Origin: Campanula takesimana
Lineage: Eukaryota; Streptophyta; Magnoliopsida; Asterales; Campanulaceae
Reading direction: 5' to 3'
DNA length: 64,000 nt
Assembly: GCA_026119855.1 (NCBI GenBank)
Contig: JAOWBW010000767.1
Location: 310,001 to 374,000 of the forward strand
Of this stretch, positions 1 through 10,916 are shown piece by piece; position 1 is the first letter of the stretch; every line of letters starts with the position of its first letter. The position numbers and the translations under genes were made by a program. The notes beneath the pieces are model-generated. The model saw only the letters and a list, made by a program, of their open reading frames with translations, was not told the DNA's origin and did no database searches.

Positions 1-480
1 ATTTATCGGCTAAAACTTACTGTTTACCAATGTAAGATACACTTTACCCTTTTCATTTCATTTTAAATTTCAAAAAAAAATCATTTTTGGTTGTCCATTT
101 TTAAAATTCAAAGCATAAAAATGGAACTTTTTTAATACTTCTTTATTTGGAGACCCCACATGGCATACTCACAACAATTATCTTTTAACTATTTCTTACC
201 CCATTTTTTCTCTCTCACCAAACCATCTACATCACAATATATCGCTTTTTTAAAATTTTTATATCCAATAATTTTTCAAAGTTTAAAATGAGACGAAAAA
301 AATATATACGCCATGAATAATTTCCCTCACGACTTCTAAAACATACTCGGTAGGTGGCAGCTGCTTTGGATTAAGATGGAGTATCAAATTAGTGGAGTAA
401 CACTTTTTCAAGAAGTAGTAATAGAAGTCAACCACACGTGCTACTCTTTATTGACAAAATTGGACATAGTCAAGCTAATT
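1..480. other. Intergenic AT-rich DNA, nothing recognised
   Basis: AT-rich sequence with short A and T runs. A short open frame at 376-567 runs into a repeat and has no recognisable domain or codon pattern, so I do not call it a gene. Confidence 0.6.
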
Positions 481-796
481 ACTCTACTTGGTGGTGGGTG
501 GAAAGGAACCGTTTGTTGTAAAACTCATATCAAATATAATAAAATTACTAATATACCCTCATATTAAATATGTAATAAATATACACTTGTATTTGAAAAT
601 GAGTAATTAATTAGGGGTATTTTTGGTAAAAGAGTATTAAATATAGTTGCATTTAATGTGTTTTGTATTGAAACCCAACCTTTTTGCTTATATTTAGGTA
701 AAAAAAAAAAAACTCAACTTTTTTTACTTATATTTGTGTCCCGAAGGAGTACTCTCCTCGGTGGTGGGTAGAAAGGAACCGTTTGTTGTAAAACTC
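481..796. repeat. 46-bp direct repeats flanking an insert
   Basis: Positions 481-526 and 751-796 are near-identical, differing at about three or four bases; both contain GAAAGGAACCGTTTGTTGTA. They bracket the repeat at 572-751. This is far longer than any usual target-site duplication, so it more likely reflects a local tandem duplication or repair event around the insertion. Confidence 0.7.
572..751. repeat. Short interspersed repeat, copy 1
   Basis: Closely matches 54694-54873: both contain GAGTAATTAATTAGG, TTTTTGGTAAAAGA and a right end TATATTTGTG followed by a GGAGT(A)-type end like those of the CTCCCTCCGT MITEs. The left end is not resolved. It is probably a non-autonomous DNA transposon. 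A 46-bp direct repeat (481-526 and 751-796) flanks it. Confidence 0.6.
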
Positions 797-1039
797 TTCG
801 CAATGGGAATCAAAGAGCAAAGTATTTGCATTGGATTTATTAATGTGTGACTAAAGATTGCAAGTATATTTTGCATTTGGTGGTGTATGCATCAAAATCT
901 ATATACACCATTTATCTAAGTCGTTCAACAATCATATTTTGATCAAGTATTCAACAATCAAAGGGTATGAAGATTAGTGGTAGATTGGGGCAAAATTGAA
1001 GTGGGTGCACGAAATAAAAATATATTAGTGGAAATCAAA

Positions 1040-1354
1040 TTTATGTGATATAGTTAATCAATTTGATTCACCAAGTTGGTATGGGATACATGAGACTTCA
1101 ACACGCCCCCTCATGTGTAGGCCGGTACATCGGCTCTACATGTGGACCATTAATACGCCGGCATAATAACACGGATTAACTCAAACCCAATATGGGCTAA
1201 TTCAAACTCAACATCAACTTGGGCTGACTCTAATACCATAATAAAGTCTGAGGTTCCATCCCAAAATCAATTGGATTTGAGATGAGTGGCCTAGGATCTT
1301 TATATAGTCAGGCATTAGCTAGTTAATTCTCGATGTGTGATAATTGCTCTAACA
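1040..1354 (-). mobile_element. TRIM-like LTR retrotransposon relic
   Basis: Read on the minus strand: an LTR-like segment of about 115 bp at 1239-1354 (starting TGTTAGAG), then a degenerate tRNA-Met primer site at 1227-1238 (TGGTATTAGAGT), a short internal part, a polypurine tract (GAGGGGGCG) at 1104-1112 and the start of the other LTR (TGTTGAAGTC). No protein is encoded and the left LTR is badly eroded. A second fragment with the same polypurine tract lies at 46425-46620. Confidence 0.5.
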
Positions 1355-2167
1355 CTGAGTCAACCACTCCGGACACAAAATCTTACCACTATAATAGATC
1401 AATATGGGTTACTGGGTTCACTACCACCCAGTATATAAAAAGTAGGTCCGCCTTTGATGAAGATGCCGAAACGCGTTGGTTTAGTAATTGCCCAATCGAT
1501 GGAGTATCCAGCGGCCTAACAGACCTGAAACCACGAACAAATAACTAATTGGGATGGTTTTCGGCGAGAGAGTAAGTGTTTTTATGTAAGAGAGAAATCA
1601 ATGCTTAAGAAACTAACAAAGGAATTAGCCAAGAATTTAGCATTTATCTTCAACGTATAGAAAGTGTGTTGTATTTATAGGTGGCATCACGTGCTTTGTA
1701 TCAAGTGACCATGAATATAAGAGTGAGTAAAAACGTGATTGTTGTTGTAACTGATTCCACATTGGACTAACAAACATGCCATGTAAGTCGTCATTAAGGG
1801 AGACACTCGGGTCGTCACTAAGATAAGGTCGAGGTCGACTATAGAGAACAATGCTCGTAGAGTTGGATTCATATGTGTTGAATAATAAGCCGAGGCATAG
1901 AAGATCGGGCCTTCGTATAGTTGGAATATTGGAGAGGTCGCCATATAGAGCGAGACTAAGATATGGGCTTCGTAATCTTGAAGTTAGTGGGCCTAAAGTC
2001 TAGGGTCGGCCCATCAGGCTTAATTAGATTTATTCCGTTGAGGATAGTTGGTCGTTGTAGAAACTCAAGCTAACAAAAAGCAAGAGAAACAAAGTCTATA
2101 TTATTAGTAAATGAAAGAGAGACCATTAAGGGAATAAGGGAAAGAGTGATATAGGAGGTGAGTTTAT
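1355..2167. other. Spacer, nothing recognised
   Basis: Less AT-rich than its surroundings and possibly an eroded repeat. I find no domain, tRNA, LTR end or repeat partner in the window. The short open frames at 1333-1548 and 1687-1944 match nothing I recognise. Confidence 0.5.
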
Positions 2168-2169
2168 TA

Positions 2170-2414
2170 CTCCCTCCGTCCTTAAATGAGTGTGTATTTT
2201 TAGGAAATTTTTATCTCAAAATGAGTGTCCATTTTGATCATAACTTTGACGCTAATTGTTTTTTTTTTCGATTTTTTTTCACCGGTCTCTTTATACATGC
2301 AAAAACTAAAGGTTAGTAAAGAGGATTACAAGATTATATATGAAATTTGCCATTGTACAAAAAAATTATGTCCCTTAAAATGAAATTTGGACACTCATTT
2401 AAGGACATAGGTAG
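2170..2414. mobile_element. Stowaway-like MITE (AAATGAGTGT subfamily)
   Basis: Terminal inverted repeats: left CTCCCTCCGTCCTTAAATGA, right end reads back as CTACCTATGTCCTTAAATGA. Flanked by TA on both sides (2168-2169, 2415-2416). Same subfamily as 29707-29962, 32836-33047 and 47608-47865, which share an inner TTTACATGCAAAA-type stretch and a CCCTTAAAATGAAATTTGGA-like right arm. Confidence 0.85.
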
Positions 2415-2448
2415 TACAACTTATTTCACGATAATATATTGAGAATGA

Positions 2449-2944
2449 TGTTGGAATAGAGGACCAACCGGTACTAGATTTCGGAGCAAAAGGGGAGAAA
2501 ATCATCGGAGGAACTGACCCTTTGGGCGGCCGCCCAGGGTGTTGGTGGGCGACCGCCCACTTTATCAGTCTGTACATCCGGAGGAAGTAGTGTTTTGGGC
2601 GACCGCCCAGGCCCTATATGGGCGACCGCCCACTTGTCGGGTGAGACAAAAACTGGTTCGGATTTTAGGCCAATTTTCGGGTTCCTTTGTCCATCTAGGG
2701 TTAGGTTTTCATTCTTGGGTGCATATTAAAGCATAGTTCCGCCCCTAAACTCATTGCAACTTCATACAAACATATTATAGTGCAAGATCCTGGCTTGGTA
2801 GTGCCCCCAAACGTAGTTAAACATATTGACGAACTAGGTTAACAATTTCTGTGTCTTTTCTTGTACTTTATTTCTTGTGCTTGTTTGTGGTGCTATATTG
2901 TTCTTGGGATATTGCTTGGGTGTTGGAGGGTCAATTCCACAACA
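2449..2944 (+). repeat. Copia 5' LTR
   Basis: 496 bp, TG...CA ends, same length as the 3' LTR. It holds four copies of a palindromic GC-rich motif, TGGGCGRCCGCCCA, at about 2526, 2547, 2595 and 2619. No strong TATA box is obvious; the best candidate is GCATATTAAAG near 2720. Confidence 0.93.
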
Positions 2945-2946
2945 AC

Positions 2947-2959
2947 TGGTATCTAGAGC
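2947..2959 (+). other. Primer binding site (tRNA-Met type), degenerate
   Basis: TGGTATCTAGAGC lies two bases after the 5' LTR. Copia elements normally have TGGTATCAGAGC here, complementary to initiator tRNA-Met. This copy differs at the centre, which should weaken priming. Confidence 0.8.
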
Positions 2960-3014
2960 TCTGATTTATCGTTCCGGGTTATAGGGCGATTAGGGTTTGT
3001 TCTAGCAATGAAGA

Positions 3015-4081
3015 ATGGGCAAGGATAAACAAGCGGTGAAGAAATTTACATGGTACAACCAGAGGGTTACTTGTCTAAGGGTAGCGAGGAACTGGTTTGC
3101 AGGTTGACTAAGAGCTTGTATGGCCTTAAACAAGCTCCTAGGCAGTGGTACATGAAGTTCGATGGATTCATGCACGATATTGATTTTATCAGATGTGAGG
3201 CGGATCATTGTTTTTACTTCAAGAACACGGACAACGGGTACATAATTTTGCTGTTAAACGTGGATGACATGCTAGTAGCGGGCTCTAGCAGTAGAGAGGT
3301 AAACAGATTGAAGGCTCAGTTGTCAGAACGATTCGAAATGAAGGATTTGGGGGAGGCCAGAAAAATCTTGGGCATGCGGATTGACCGGGATAGGGAGTCG
3401 GGTAAGTTGGTTCTTTCACAAGCAAAATACGTTGAGAAAGTCTTGGAAAGGTTTTGCATGGAAGAGGCGAAGCCAACAGGGACACCATTGGGTATGCACT
3501 TCAAGCTATCCGAGAAGGACTCACCTAAGGGCAAGGAGGAGCGTGACAAGATGGAGAGGACTCCATATGCTTCGGCAGTGGGGGGTCTAATGTATGCAAT
3601 GGTGTGTACAAGGCCGGACATTGCACATGCGGTGGGAGTAGTCAGCCGGTACATGGGCAATCCAGGGAAGCAACATTGGGAAGCGGTCAAATGGATCCTG
3701 CGTTACTTAAAGGGTACTGCTGGTAAGGCTCTATGTTTCTCAAGCGAGGAGGTCGTGTTAGCGGTGTGGATGTGGATTTGGCATCAAGTGATCTTGATAA
3801 GAGGAGAAGTACCACGGGTTATGTTTTCACATTGGGTGGTACGGCTATCTCCTGGGCTTCTAAGTTGCAGAAGATCGTGGCTCAGTCGACTGCGGAAGCA
3901 GAATATGTGGCAGTGACAGAGGCAAGCAAAGAGATGGTATGGTTGCAGAACTTCTTGGGTGAACTTGGGAAGACGCGAAGTGGTAATGCTCTCTACAGTG
4001 ACAGTCAGAGTGCAATTCATTTGGCTAGGAATCCGGCGTTTCATTCTAGGACGAAGCACATTGAAATGAGGTTTCACTACA
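3015..4081 (+). pseudogene. Copia gag start fused to RT/RNase H remnant
   Basis: An ATG at 3015 begins a gag-like N-terminus (MGKDKQAVKKF). After about ten codons, near 3045, it jumps into the middle of the reverse transcriptase in another frame, so most of gag plus protease and integrase are deleted. From 3050 the RT reads through CRLTKSLYGLKQAPRQWY. The catalytic YVDD box reads NVDD here (codons ctg-tta-aac-gtg-gat-gac), losing its tyrosine. A frameshift near 3760-3770 moves the frame to RNase H, where ADL-type DLDKRRSTTGY, AQSTAEAEYVA and YSDSQSAIHLA are readable. The Athila insertion ends it at 4081, and the C-terminus resumes at 16389. Not functional. Confidence 0.93.
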
Positions 4082-5470
4082 TGATGGATGTGTTTTTACA
4101 CATCAATATTGAATACATTCGTTCTTATCTTGGGGCTAATCTTCGGGTATTTTTGTGTTTTAATGGCTGTTTTTGAGTGTCTTTGAGTACAGGGAAAAAG
4201 TGTTGAAAAAGGAGGAATTCTGGGCTGTAAAAGTGGAGCAAGGACCTGTGAGGAATTTTGGAAAATATAAGAGATAAGGACTATACAGGAAATTATGAAA
4301 AGAAGAGGATTCCTGAGGAAAGATCAAGGGTGCGTACGCCCTCAATCATATGGTGCGCGCGCCCCTACTGATCAGAAGGTTGATTTCTTGAAGTCCAATA
4401 TGGTGCGCACGCCCTCCTTCATATGGTGCACGCACCCCCTTATTACAGAAGGTTAGATTTGTGGTACTCAACATGGTGCGCACGCCCTATCCATTTTGGT
4501 GCGCGCGCCCCCTCCCCGATTCAGCCTTGGTGAAGCTATCCTTGTTGATTTAGGAATGTAATTCCTTCCCTTATTTTGAGATAATTGACCCTAGTATAAA
4601 AAGGGACAGGCATCAGTCATTAGGTTTGGATCTTATGCCTTATTTTTCTCTGAGTTTTTGAAGAACTAAAACGCAGACGAAGTCTTTTCTTTTCATCATT
4701 CAAGATCCAGGTTTTATGTTTTTAGTTTTATTATTTGTGTCATTATGTTGAGTATGAGTAGCTAAGTTTTTAATTCATGGGTTGGATGTAAAACACTATC
4801 TAATTCTATGTTATAAACGTTTATTTCATTTTGATTTCATTCTAGTTGTTCAAAGTATTTTAAATCAAGTTTTTAGGGTTTCAATAATTGAGTTAGTCTT
4901 TATTGGCCTTTTTAACAACTTAGGGTTTTAATTCCGCCATTGATTTGGGGATTAAAGCGTAGACCAATGCTTTGAGTATTATATTTATTTGATGCCGTGA
5001 TAGAATTCAAGTGAATATAGGTTCAATTGTTCTTGAGAACTTAATAACTTTTTAAATAATTACATGGACTTGATTTGTGAAGTGTGATTAGATAAAGAGA
5101 AAAAGATTGTAATCCGGCCGCCTCACCGTCCCAACCTTTACAAGAAGTGAACGAACCCTGGAATGAATCAATAACTTTATTTTAAAATAACATAGAAGGA
5201 TGATAGTGTGAAATCCAACCGGTGAATCTCGTTAATCTGTTTACTTTGTTGCTAGTTGATCATTGTTTTTTTAAATTAGTATTTAATTTCAGTCTTTAGT
5301 TAATAAAATAAAATCAAATCAAAAACCCCCCTCTGGTTACTATTTTGCACTAATTAAATTTACTCGTTTATCCAACAAGTCTCTGTGGGATCGACCCTCG
5401 CTTTTGCGCGTTACTACTACGGTAACTAGTGCGCTTGCTAGGTATTTATTACTTGGAATTTTATCCATCA
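4082..5470 (+). repeat. Athila 5' LTR
   Basis: 1389 bp. It holds six spaced copies of a GTGCGCRCGCCC-type palindromic motif between about 4329 and 4515, followed by a TATA box TATAAAAAG at 4595-4603. The 3' LTR has the same layout. Confidence 0.95.
4595..4603 (+). promoter_or_regulatory. TATA box of Athila LTR promoter
   Basis: CTAGTATAAAAAGGG is conserved in both LTRs (second copy at 15510-15518), about 80 bp after the last GC-rich motif. This is the likely Pol II start for the genomic RNA. Confidence 0.65.
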
Positions 5471-5476
5471 AGTTTT

Positions 5477-5494
5477 TGGCGCCGCTGCCGGGGA
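5477..5494 (+). other. Primer binding site, tRNA-Asp type
   Basis: TGGCGCCGCTGCCGGGGA begins six bases after the LTR. This matches the tRNA-Asp primer sites known from Athila elements. Confidence 0.85.
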
Positions 5495-5528
5495 CTTATT
5501 TTGATTTACAAGTTAATTTAATCGGTGT

Positions 5529-7106
5529 ATGTTTGGTAGGCGTTCATTGAACCCCGAGTTGGTTCCTTTGGACGATAATATCGATAGACTTGACAGGGGC
5601 ATTCCCCCTATTTCTGAGTCTGAGTCTGAAGCTTCTGTCACCGAGACAGAGGTAATTTTAAGTGAATCTGAAACCTCTTCCACCGGGGGAGAAGAAATTG
5701 AAGTTGTAATGGCTAATCCCTTAATGAAAGAATATGCTAGGCCTAAGGTTGACACATCGGTGTCATGTATTGTCCTGACTGAGGCCGCTAAATCTTATGA
5801 GGCGAAGGGGCATTACTTCAGTCAGTTGCCCAAGTTTCAGGGTCTTCCCGCTGAAGACTCTTTGAACTTCTTGAGAGAGTACATGATGATTATATCAGGA
5901 TTCCCTGTAAAAGAGGGGGTTACTGATGAACAATTAAGACTTAAGTATTTTCCTTTCTCTCTTCAAGGGGCATCTAAAACTTGGCTTATGTTACTTCCTG
6001 CTATGAGTATCACTACATGGGAAGGGTTGCATGATGCATTCTTAAAGAAATTTTTCCCGCATGCTACTTTGGCCACCTTTAGACAGAAAATCATAGGATT
6101 CACTCAAGAGATAGGTGAGCCATTTCATGAGGCTTGGGATAGGTTCAAAATGTTGCAAGTGCAGTGTCCCCATCATGCTTTTCCTGAGGCCCTTTTACAT
6201 CAAACATTTTATGGTGGGTTAACTGCAGCAGACCAAGCTATGGTCGACAATGCAGCAGGCGGCTTTCTAGGAGCCAAAACTGTTGACCAAACCCAAGAAT
6301 TATTTGAGATGTTGGGGGCCAATTCGCAAGAAAAAGGCTCTAGAGGGAAACCTAGGGGAGTGCATGAGTTGAGTTGTATGGATGAGTTCACTAGGCAGGT
6401 GTCTTTGTTAAACCAAAACATGGCTAAAATGAATTCTAATATGTCTCCCTCAAGTGCTAATGTGGTATCTGATTTATGTGCTAATTGTGGATCTAACACT
6501 CATGCTACTAATGGTTGTCCAGTTGTTGCACAGTTTGATTCTGAACAGGTAAATCCGATGCAAGGGTATCCCCCAAGGCAAAATCAAGGTGGTATGTATT
6601 CTAATACTTATAATCCAGATTGGAAAAACCACCCCAATTTTTCTTGGAAGGGTAACCCAGGAATTCAGTACCAGCAGCAGAAACCTCTCTATCCTCCTCC
6701 CCCACAAGGGAATCTAGAACAGCAGCCTAAGCAATCTCTAGAGGATATGATGAGGTCCATGATGCAAGAGCAGCAACAAATGAAGATGATGATGGAACAG
6801 TGTGAGAAGCAGCAGGACGCGGTCAACAAAAAGCTGGAGACCCAAATTGGTCAACTAGCTGTGGGTCAGCAAGGGCATAAACCAGGAACCTTCCCTAGTC
6901 AAGGGGAGCAAGCCAAGGCCATTATGACTCTGAGAAATGGCAAACAGGTAAGTAATGAGGTATGTCCTAACTCTCCTTCTGAAACTACTGAACCACCTGT
7001 TGTTGAGAATGCTGTTGGTAAGAGTACTAATGGCATGGGGGAAATTCCTGTTACTGATTCTTCCACCCCCCAAGCCATATGTAGCTCCTGTACCGTTTCC
7101 TGGTAG
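5529..7106 (+). pseudogene. Athila gag (capsid/nucleocapsid), frameshifted before protease
   Basis: 525 codons from the first ATG after the primer site. An acidic Ser/Glu-rich N-terminus is followed by a retrotransposon gag (capsid) domain over about residues 90-250, with FSLQGASKTWL, W-x-F-K and FYGGL features. A CCHC zinc knuckle is intact: C317, C320, H325, C330 (CANCGSNTHATNGC). A Gln/Met-rich stretch (about 400-440) may be a coiled coil. The frame should continue into protease but stops at 7106, because the reading frame shifts around a run of six C at 7066-7071. In Athila elements gag and pol normally form one long frame, so this looks like a disabling indel in a homopolymer. Confidence 0.9.
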
Positions 7107-8067
7107 ATTTATGAGAAGTAAGCTGGATAAGCAAATGTCTGATTTATATGACATGTTTTCAAAAGTGAACATTAATCTTCCTTTGTTAAATGTCATTAAA
7201 AATATCCCAGCTTATGCAAAGTTTTTCAATGAACTTAACTCCAGGAAACCCAAGTATGGGAATGATGAGAAATTGGTTATGGGTGAAAGTGCCAGTGCCG
7301 TGGTACAACAGAACCTCCCACCTAAATTGAAAGACCCCGGAAGTTTTAATATTTCTATATCTATGGGGGATTCTAAAAAGGTGAAGGCAATGTTAGATCT
7401 CGGTGCTAGCATTAATTTGTTACCTCATTATTTGTATCTTGAGTTGGGTTTACCTGAGCTAAAACCCACCACAATGACCTTGCAATTGGCTGACCGTTCA
7501 ATCAAGAGGCCATTGAGAATTGTGGAGAATGTTTTGGTGGAGGTAGCCAATTTGATTATCCCTGTGGATTTTGTTGTGCTTGAGACTGTGAATGGTGTTG
7601 GGAATAGTCAGGATTCTCCCATATTGCTTGGGCGTCCATTTATGGCTACTACTAACACCATCATTAATGTGGGTGATGGGACTCTATCTATGTGTGTGGC
7701 TAATGAGAAAATAGAAATATCTGTGTTTGATGTCATGCAAAGTCCCTTAGATGATGAGTCTTGTAACTGTGTGGATATTGTTGAGGATTGTGTGAGTGAA
7801 GTCTTGTGGCATGAGAGAGAATGTGAGGAGTTAGAGTCTTTGTTGTCAACTGGCGGTGAAAAACTTAGGGATAATGCGGATGTTCAACTGATGGCTGTGG
7901 AAAAGGCCGACGAACACCATCCTAGTGATGGCCCGTTTCACCCCCTAGGCCACTTCAATGAGAAGTCGGTGCCTTCTGTTGTAACCCCTCCAGCTCTTGA
8001 GCTGAAAGCCCTCCCCTCAAATTTAAAATATGTTTTTCTTGGGGAGGGAGAGACTTTGCCTGTATAA
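7060..8067 (+). pseudogene. Athila protease region, in the +1 frame
   Basis: From about 7060 the open frame is shifted relative to gag and carries the end of the gag-protease linker and a retropepsin-type aspartic protease. The active-site motif DLGASINLLP has its aspartate codon at 7396-7398, and a later ILLGRPFM motif matches the flap/C-terminal region of the family. The protease would cut the polyprotein in the cytoplasmic particle. The frame ends at a stop at 8065-8067, with the continuation in the original gag frame, consistent with a one-base deletion near 8063. This piece is cut off from both neighbours. Confidence 0.88.
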
Positions 8068-10916
8068 TTGCCTCAGATTTGACCATAGAACAAGAGGCCA
8101 AGTTGATCAAAGTGCTTTGTGATCACAAGCAAGCCATAGGGTGGACCGTAGCAGATATTAAGGGTATAAGCCCCTCCATGTGCATGCACAAAATTAATCT
8201 CATAGATGGTGCTAAGCCGTCTAGAGAGAGACAGAGGACGCTAAATCCTCACATGGAGGAGGCAGTTAGGAAAGAGGTCCTAAAATTGTTGGATGCAGGC
8301 ATTATCTATGCCGTTGCTGATAGTGAGTGGGTGAGCCCGGTTCAAGTCGTTCCTAAGAAATCGGGCTACACGGTCACCACTAATGAGAAAGGAGAAGAAG
8401 TGCCAAAAAGGGAAGTGACTGGGCTGAGAATGTGCATAGATTTGCGCAAACTAAATGCTGCAACAAAGAAAGATCACTTCCCTTTGCCCTTTATTGATCA
8501 GATTCTTGAGAGGTTAGCTGGACATGAGTATTATTGTTTCTTGGATGGTTTTTCGGGGTATAACCAAATCCCCATTGCACCAGAGGACCAAGCCAAGATC
8601 ACTTTTACTTGTCCTTTTGGCACATTCGCATTTAGGAGGATGCCCTTTGGGCTTTGTAATGCACCTGCGACCTTTCAAAGGTGTATGACATCCATCTTCT
8701 CTGATTTGATTGAGCGATGTGTCGAAGTCTTCATGGATGACTTCTCGATATTTGGTGACAGTTTTGATGGGTGCCTAGAGAATTTGACAATGGTTTTAAA
8801 TCGTTGTTATGAGACAAATTTGACCCATAGTTGGGAAAAATGTCATTTTCTTGTGAGGCATGGCATTGTGTTAGGGCATTTGGTGTCAAATAAGGGGATT
8901 GAGGTAGACAAGGCTAAAATCGATGTGATTTCAAAATTGCCTCCCCCTGTGTCGGTTAAGGGTGTGCGAAGTTTTCTAGGCCATGCAGGTTTTTATAGGC
9001 GTTTCATAAAAGACTTTTCAAAAATTTATAAGCCTTTATGTAACCTGCTGGCTAAGGACACCGAGATCATCTTTGACCAAGAGTGTTTAGAGGCCTTCAA
9101 TCTGCTAAAGGAGAAGTTGACGTGTGCCCCCATTCTATCCAGCCCCAATTGGTCTCTACCATTTGAGATCATGTGTGATGCATCAGATTTTGCGATTGGG
9201 GCTGTTTTGGGGCAAAGAGTGGATAAATTGCCTCATGTGATTCATTACGCAAGTAGAACTTTAAATGATGCACAACTGAATTATACTACCACTGAAAAAG
9301 AATTTTTAGCAGTTGTGTTTGCTCTTGAAAAGTTTCGTTCTTACTTGCTTGGGTCCAAGGTGATTATTTACTCTGATCATGCTGCATTAAAATACTTGTT
9401 AAATAAAAAGGATGCTAAACCTAGACTCCTTAGGTGGATGCTCCTACTGCAGGAGTTTGACATAGAAATAAAAGACAAAAAGGGGACCGAAAATGTGGTG
9501 GCAGATCACTTATCTAGGCTAGAGGACTTTACTTTTACTAATGTGATAGATGGTGCGATTCCGGTTAATGAAAATTTTCTGGATGAGCAACTATTTGCTT
9601 TACATGTTCATGAGCCTTGGTATGCGGATTTTGTGAATTTCATTGTTTCTAATATTATGCCACCACACTTCACATACGATCAAAAACGAAAGTTTAAATC
9701 GGATGTGAAGCATTACATTTGGGATGATCCTTATTTGTGGAAGATTTGTCCTGATAAGCTTTTGAGAAGATGTGTCCCTGAGCATGAACAAGAGAGTGTG
9801 TTGCGTTTTTGTCATGAGCTTCATTGTGGTGGGCATTTTAGTGGTCAAAAGACCGCTAGAAAAATTTTCCAAGCCGGTTTGTATTGGCCCACCATATTTA
9901 GAGACGCATGTGAGTTCAGTAAGAGGTGTGATAGATGCCAGAAGACTGGTGGCATTGGTCAAAGAGATGAGATGCCCCAACACTTTAATTTAGTTGTTGA
10001 TATATTTGATGTGTGGGGTATTGATTTTATGGGTCCGTTTCCCCCATCCCATGGTTTTGTTTATATATTGGTTGCGGTGGATTATGTGTCAAAGTGGGTG
10101 GAGGCTATTGCCACCCGGACTAACGATGCTAATGTGGTTTCCAAGTTTGTTTGTGAAAATATTTTTAGCAGGTACGGAGTGCCACGAGCAATCATAAGTG
10201 ATCAAGGAACACATTTCACCAACCGAATGTTCAACAATGTGTTGAAGAAATATGGGGTGGTTCATAAACTAGCCACAGCTTATCACCCTCAAACCTTGGG
10301 ACAAGTGGAGGTAAGCAACAGACAAATAAAAGGGGTCCTTGAAAAGACAGTGCGTCCGAATCGCAAAGATTGGGCTCTAAAGTTGAGCGATGCATTATGG
10401 GCATACCGGACGGCATACAAGACTCCAATTGGCATGAGTCCTTTCCGGATTGTGTATGGGAAGGAATGCCATTTACCGGTTGAGATGGAGCACAAGGCAT
10501 TTTGGGCAGTGAAAGAGTTGAATATGGACATGGATGCAGCAGGTGAGAAGAGATTGCTCACTTTGAATGAACTTGACGAGTTGCGGCAAGATAGTTATGC
10601 AAGTGCCAAACTGTATAAAGAGAGAACTAAAAGATACCATGACAAGCATTTGAAGGCAAAAGATTTGAGGCCGGGTATGAAAGTTCTCCTTTTCAACTCT
10701 CGTTTGAGGTTATTTCCGGGTAAACTGCGTTCCAAGTGGACGGGGCCATTTGAGTTGGTGAAAGTATTCCCACATGGAGCAGTTGAGCTTAAGAATTTGA
10801 AAACGGGAAATTTGTTCAAAGTTAATGGATACCGGGTGAAACCTTATTATGAGGGGGTGGCTATTGATGAAGAGGTAGAGGTGATCGAGTTGGTGGATCC
10901 AGAGAAGGCCAATTAA
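8064..10916 (+). pseudogene. Athila reverse transcriptase - RNase H - integrase
   Basis: The longest frame in the window (about 950 codons), in Ty3/gypsy order. RT: LRMCIDLRKLN, then the catalytic box FMDD at 8730-8741. RNase H: CDASDFAIGAVLG, TEKEFLAVVFALEKF and YSDHAALKYLL. Integrase: an HHCC zinc finger (HCGGH ... CDRC, about 9820-9945) and a DDE core with aspartates at 10023 and 10200 and glutamate at 10308, which is D-x35-E. The NGQ before the glutamate reads LGQ. A chromodomain is not seen. No ATG lies at the start, because the frame is the broken-off downstream part of gag-pol; the domains themselves are open from end to end. Confidence 0.93.

Noticed and set aside
3316..3690. Antisense open frame of 124 codons in the copia RT region
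   Set aside because: A shadow of the conserved RT frame on the other strand; no independent domain or start context.
9600..9983. Antisense open frame of 127 codons in Athila integrase region
   Set aside because: Mirrors the integrase zinc-finger coding sequence; no family match of its own.
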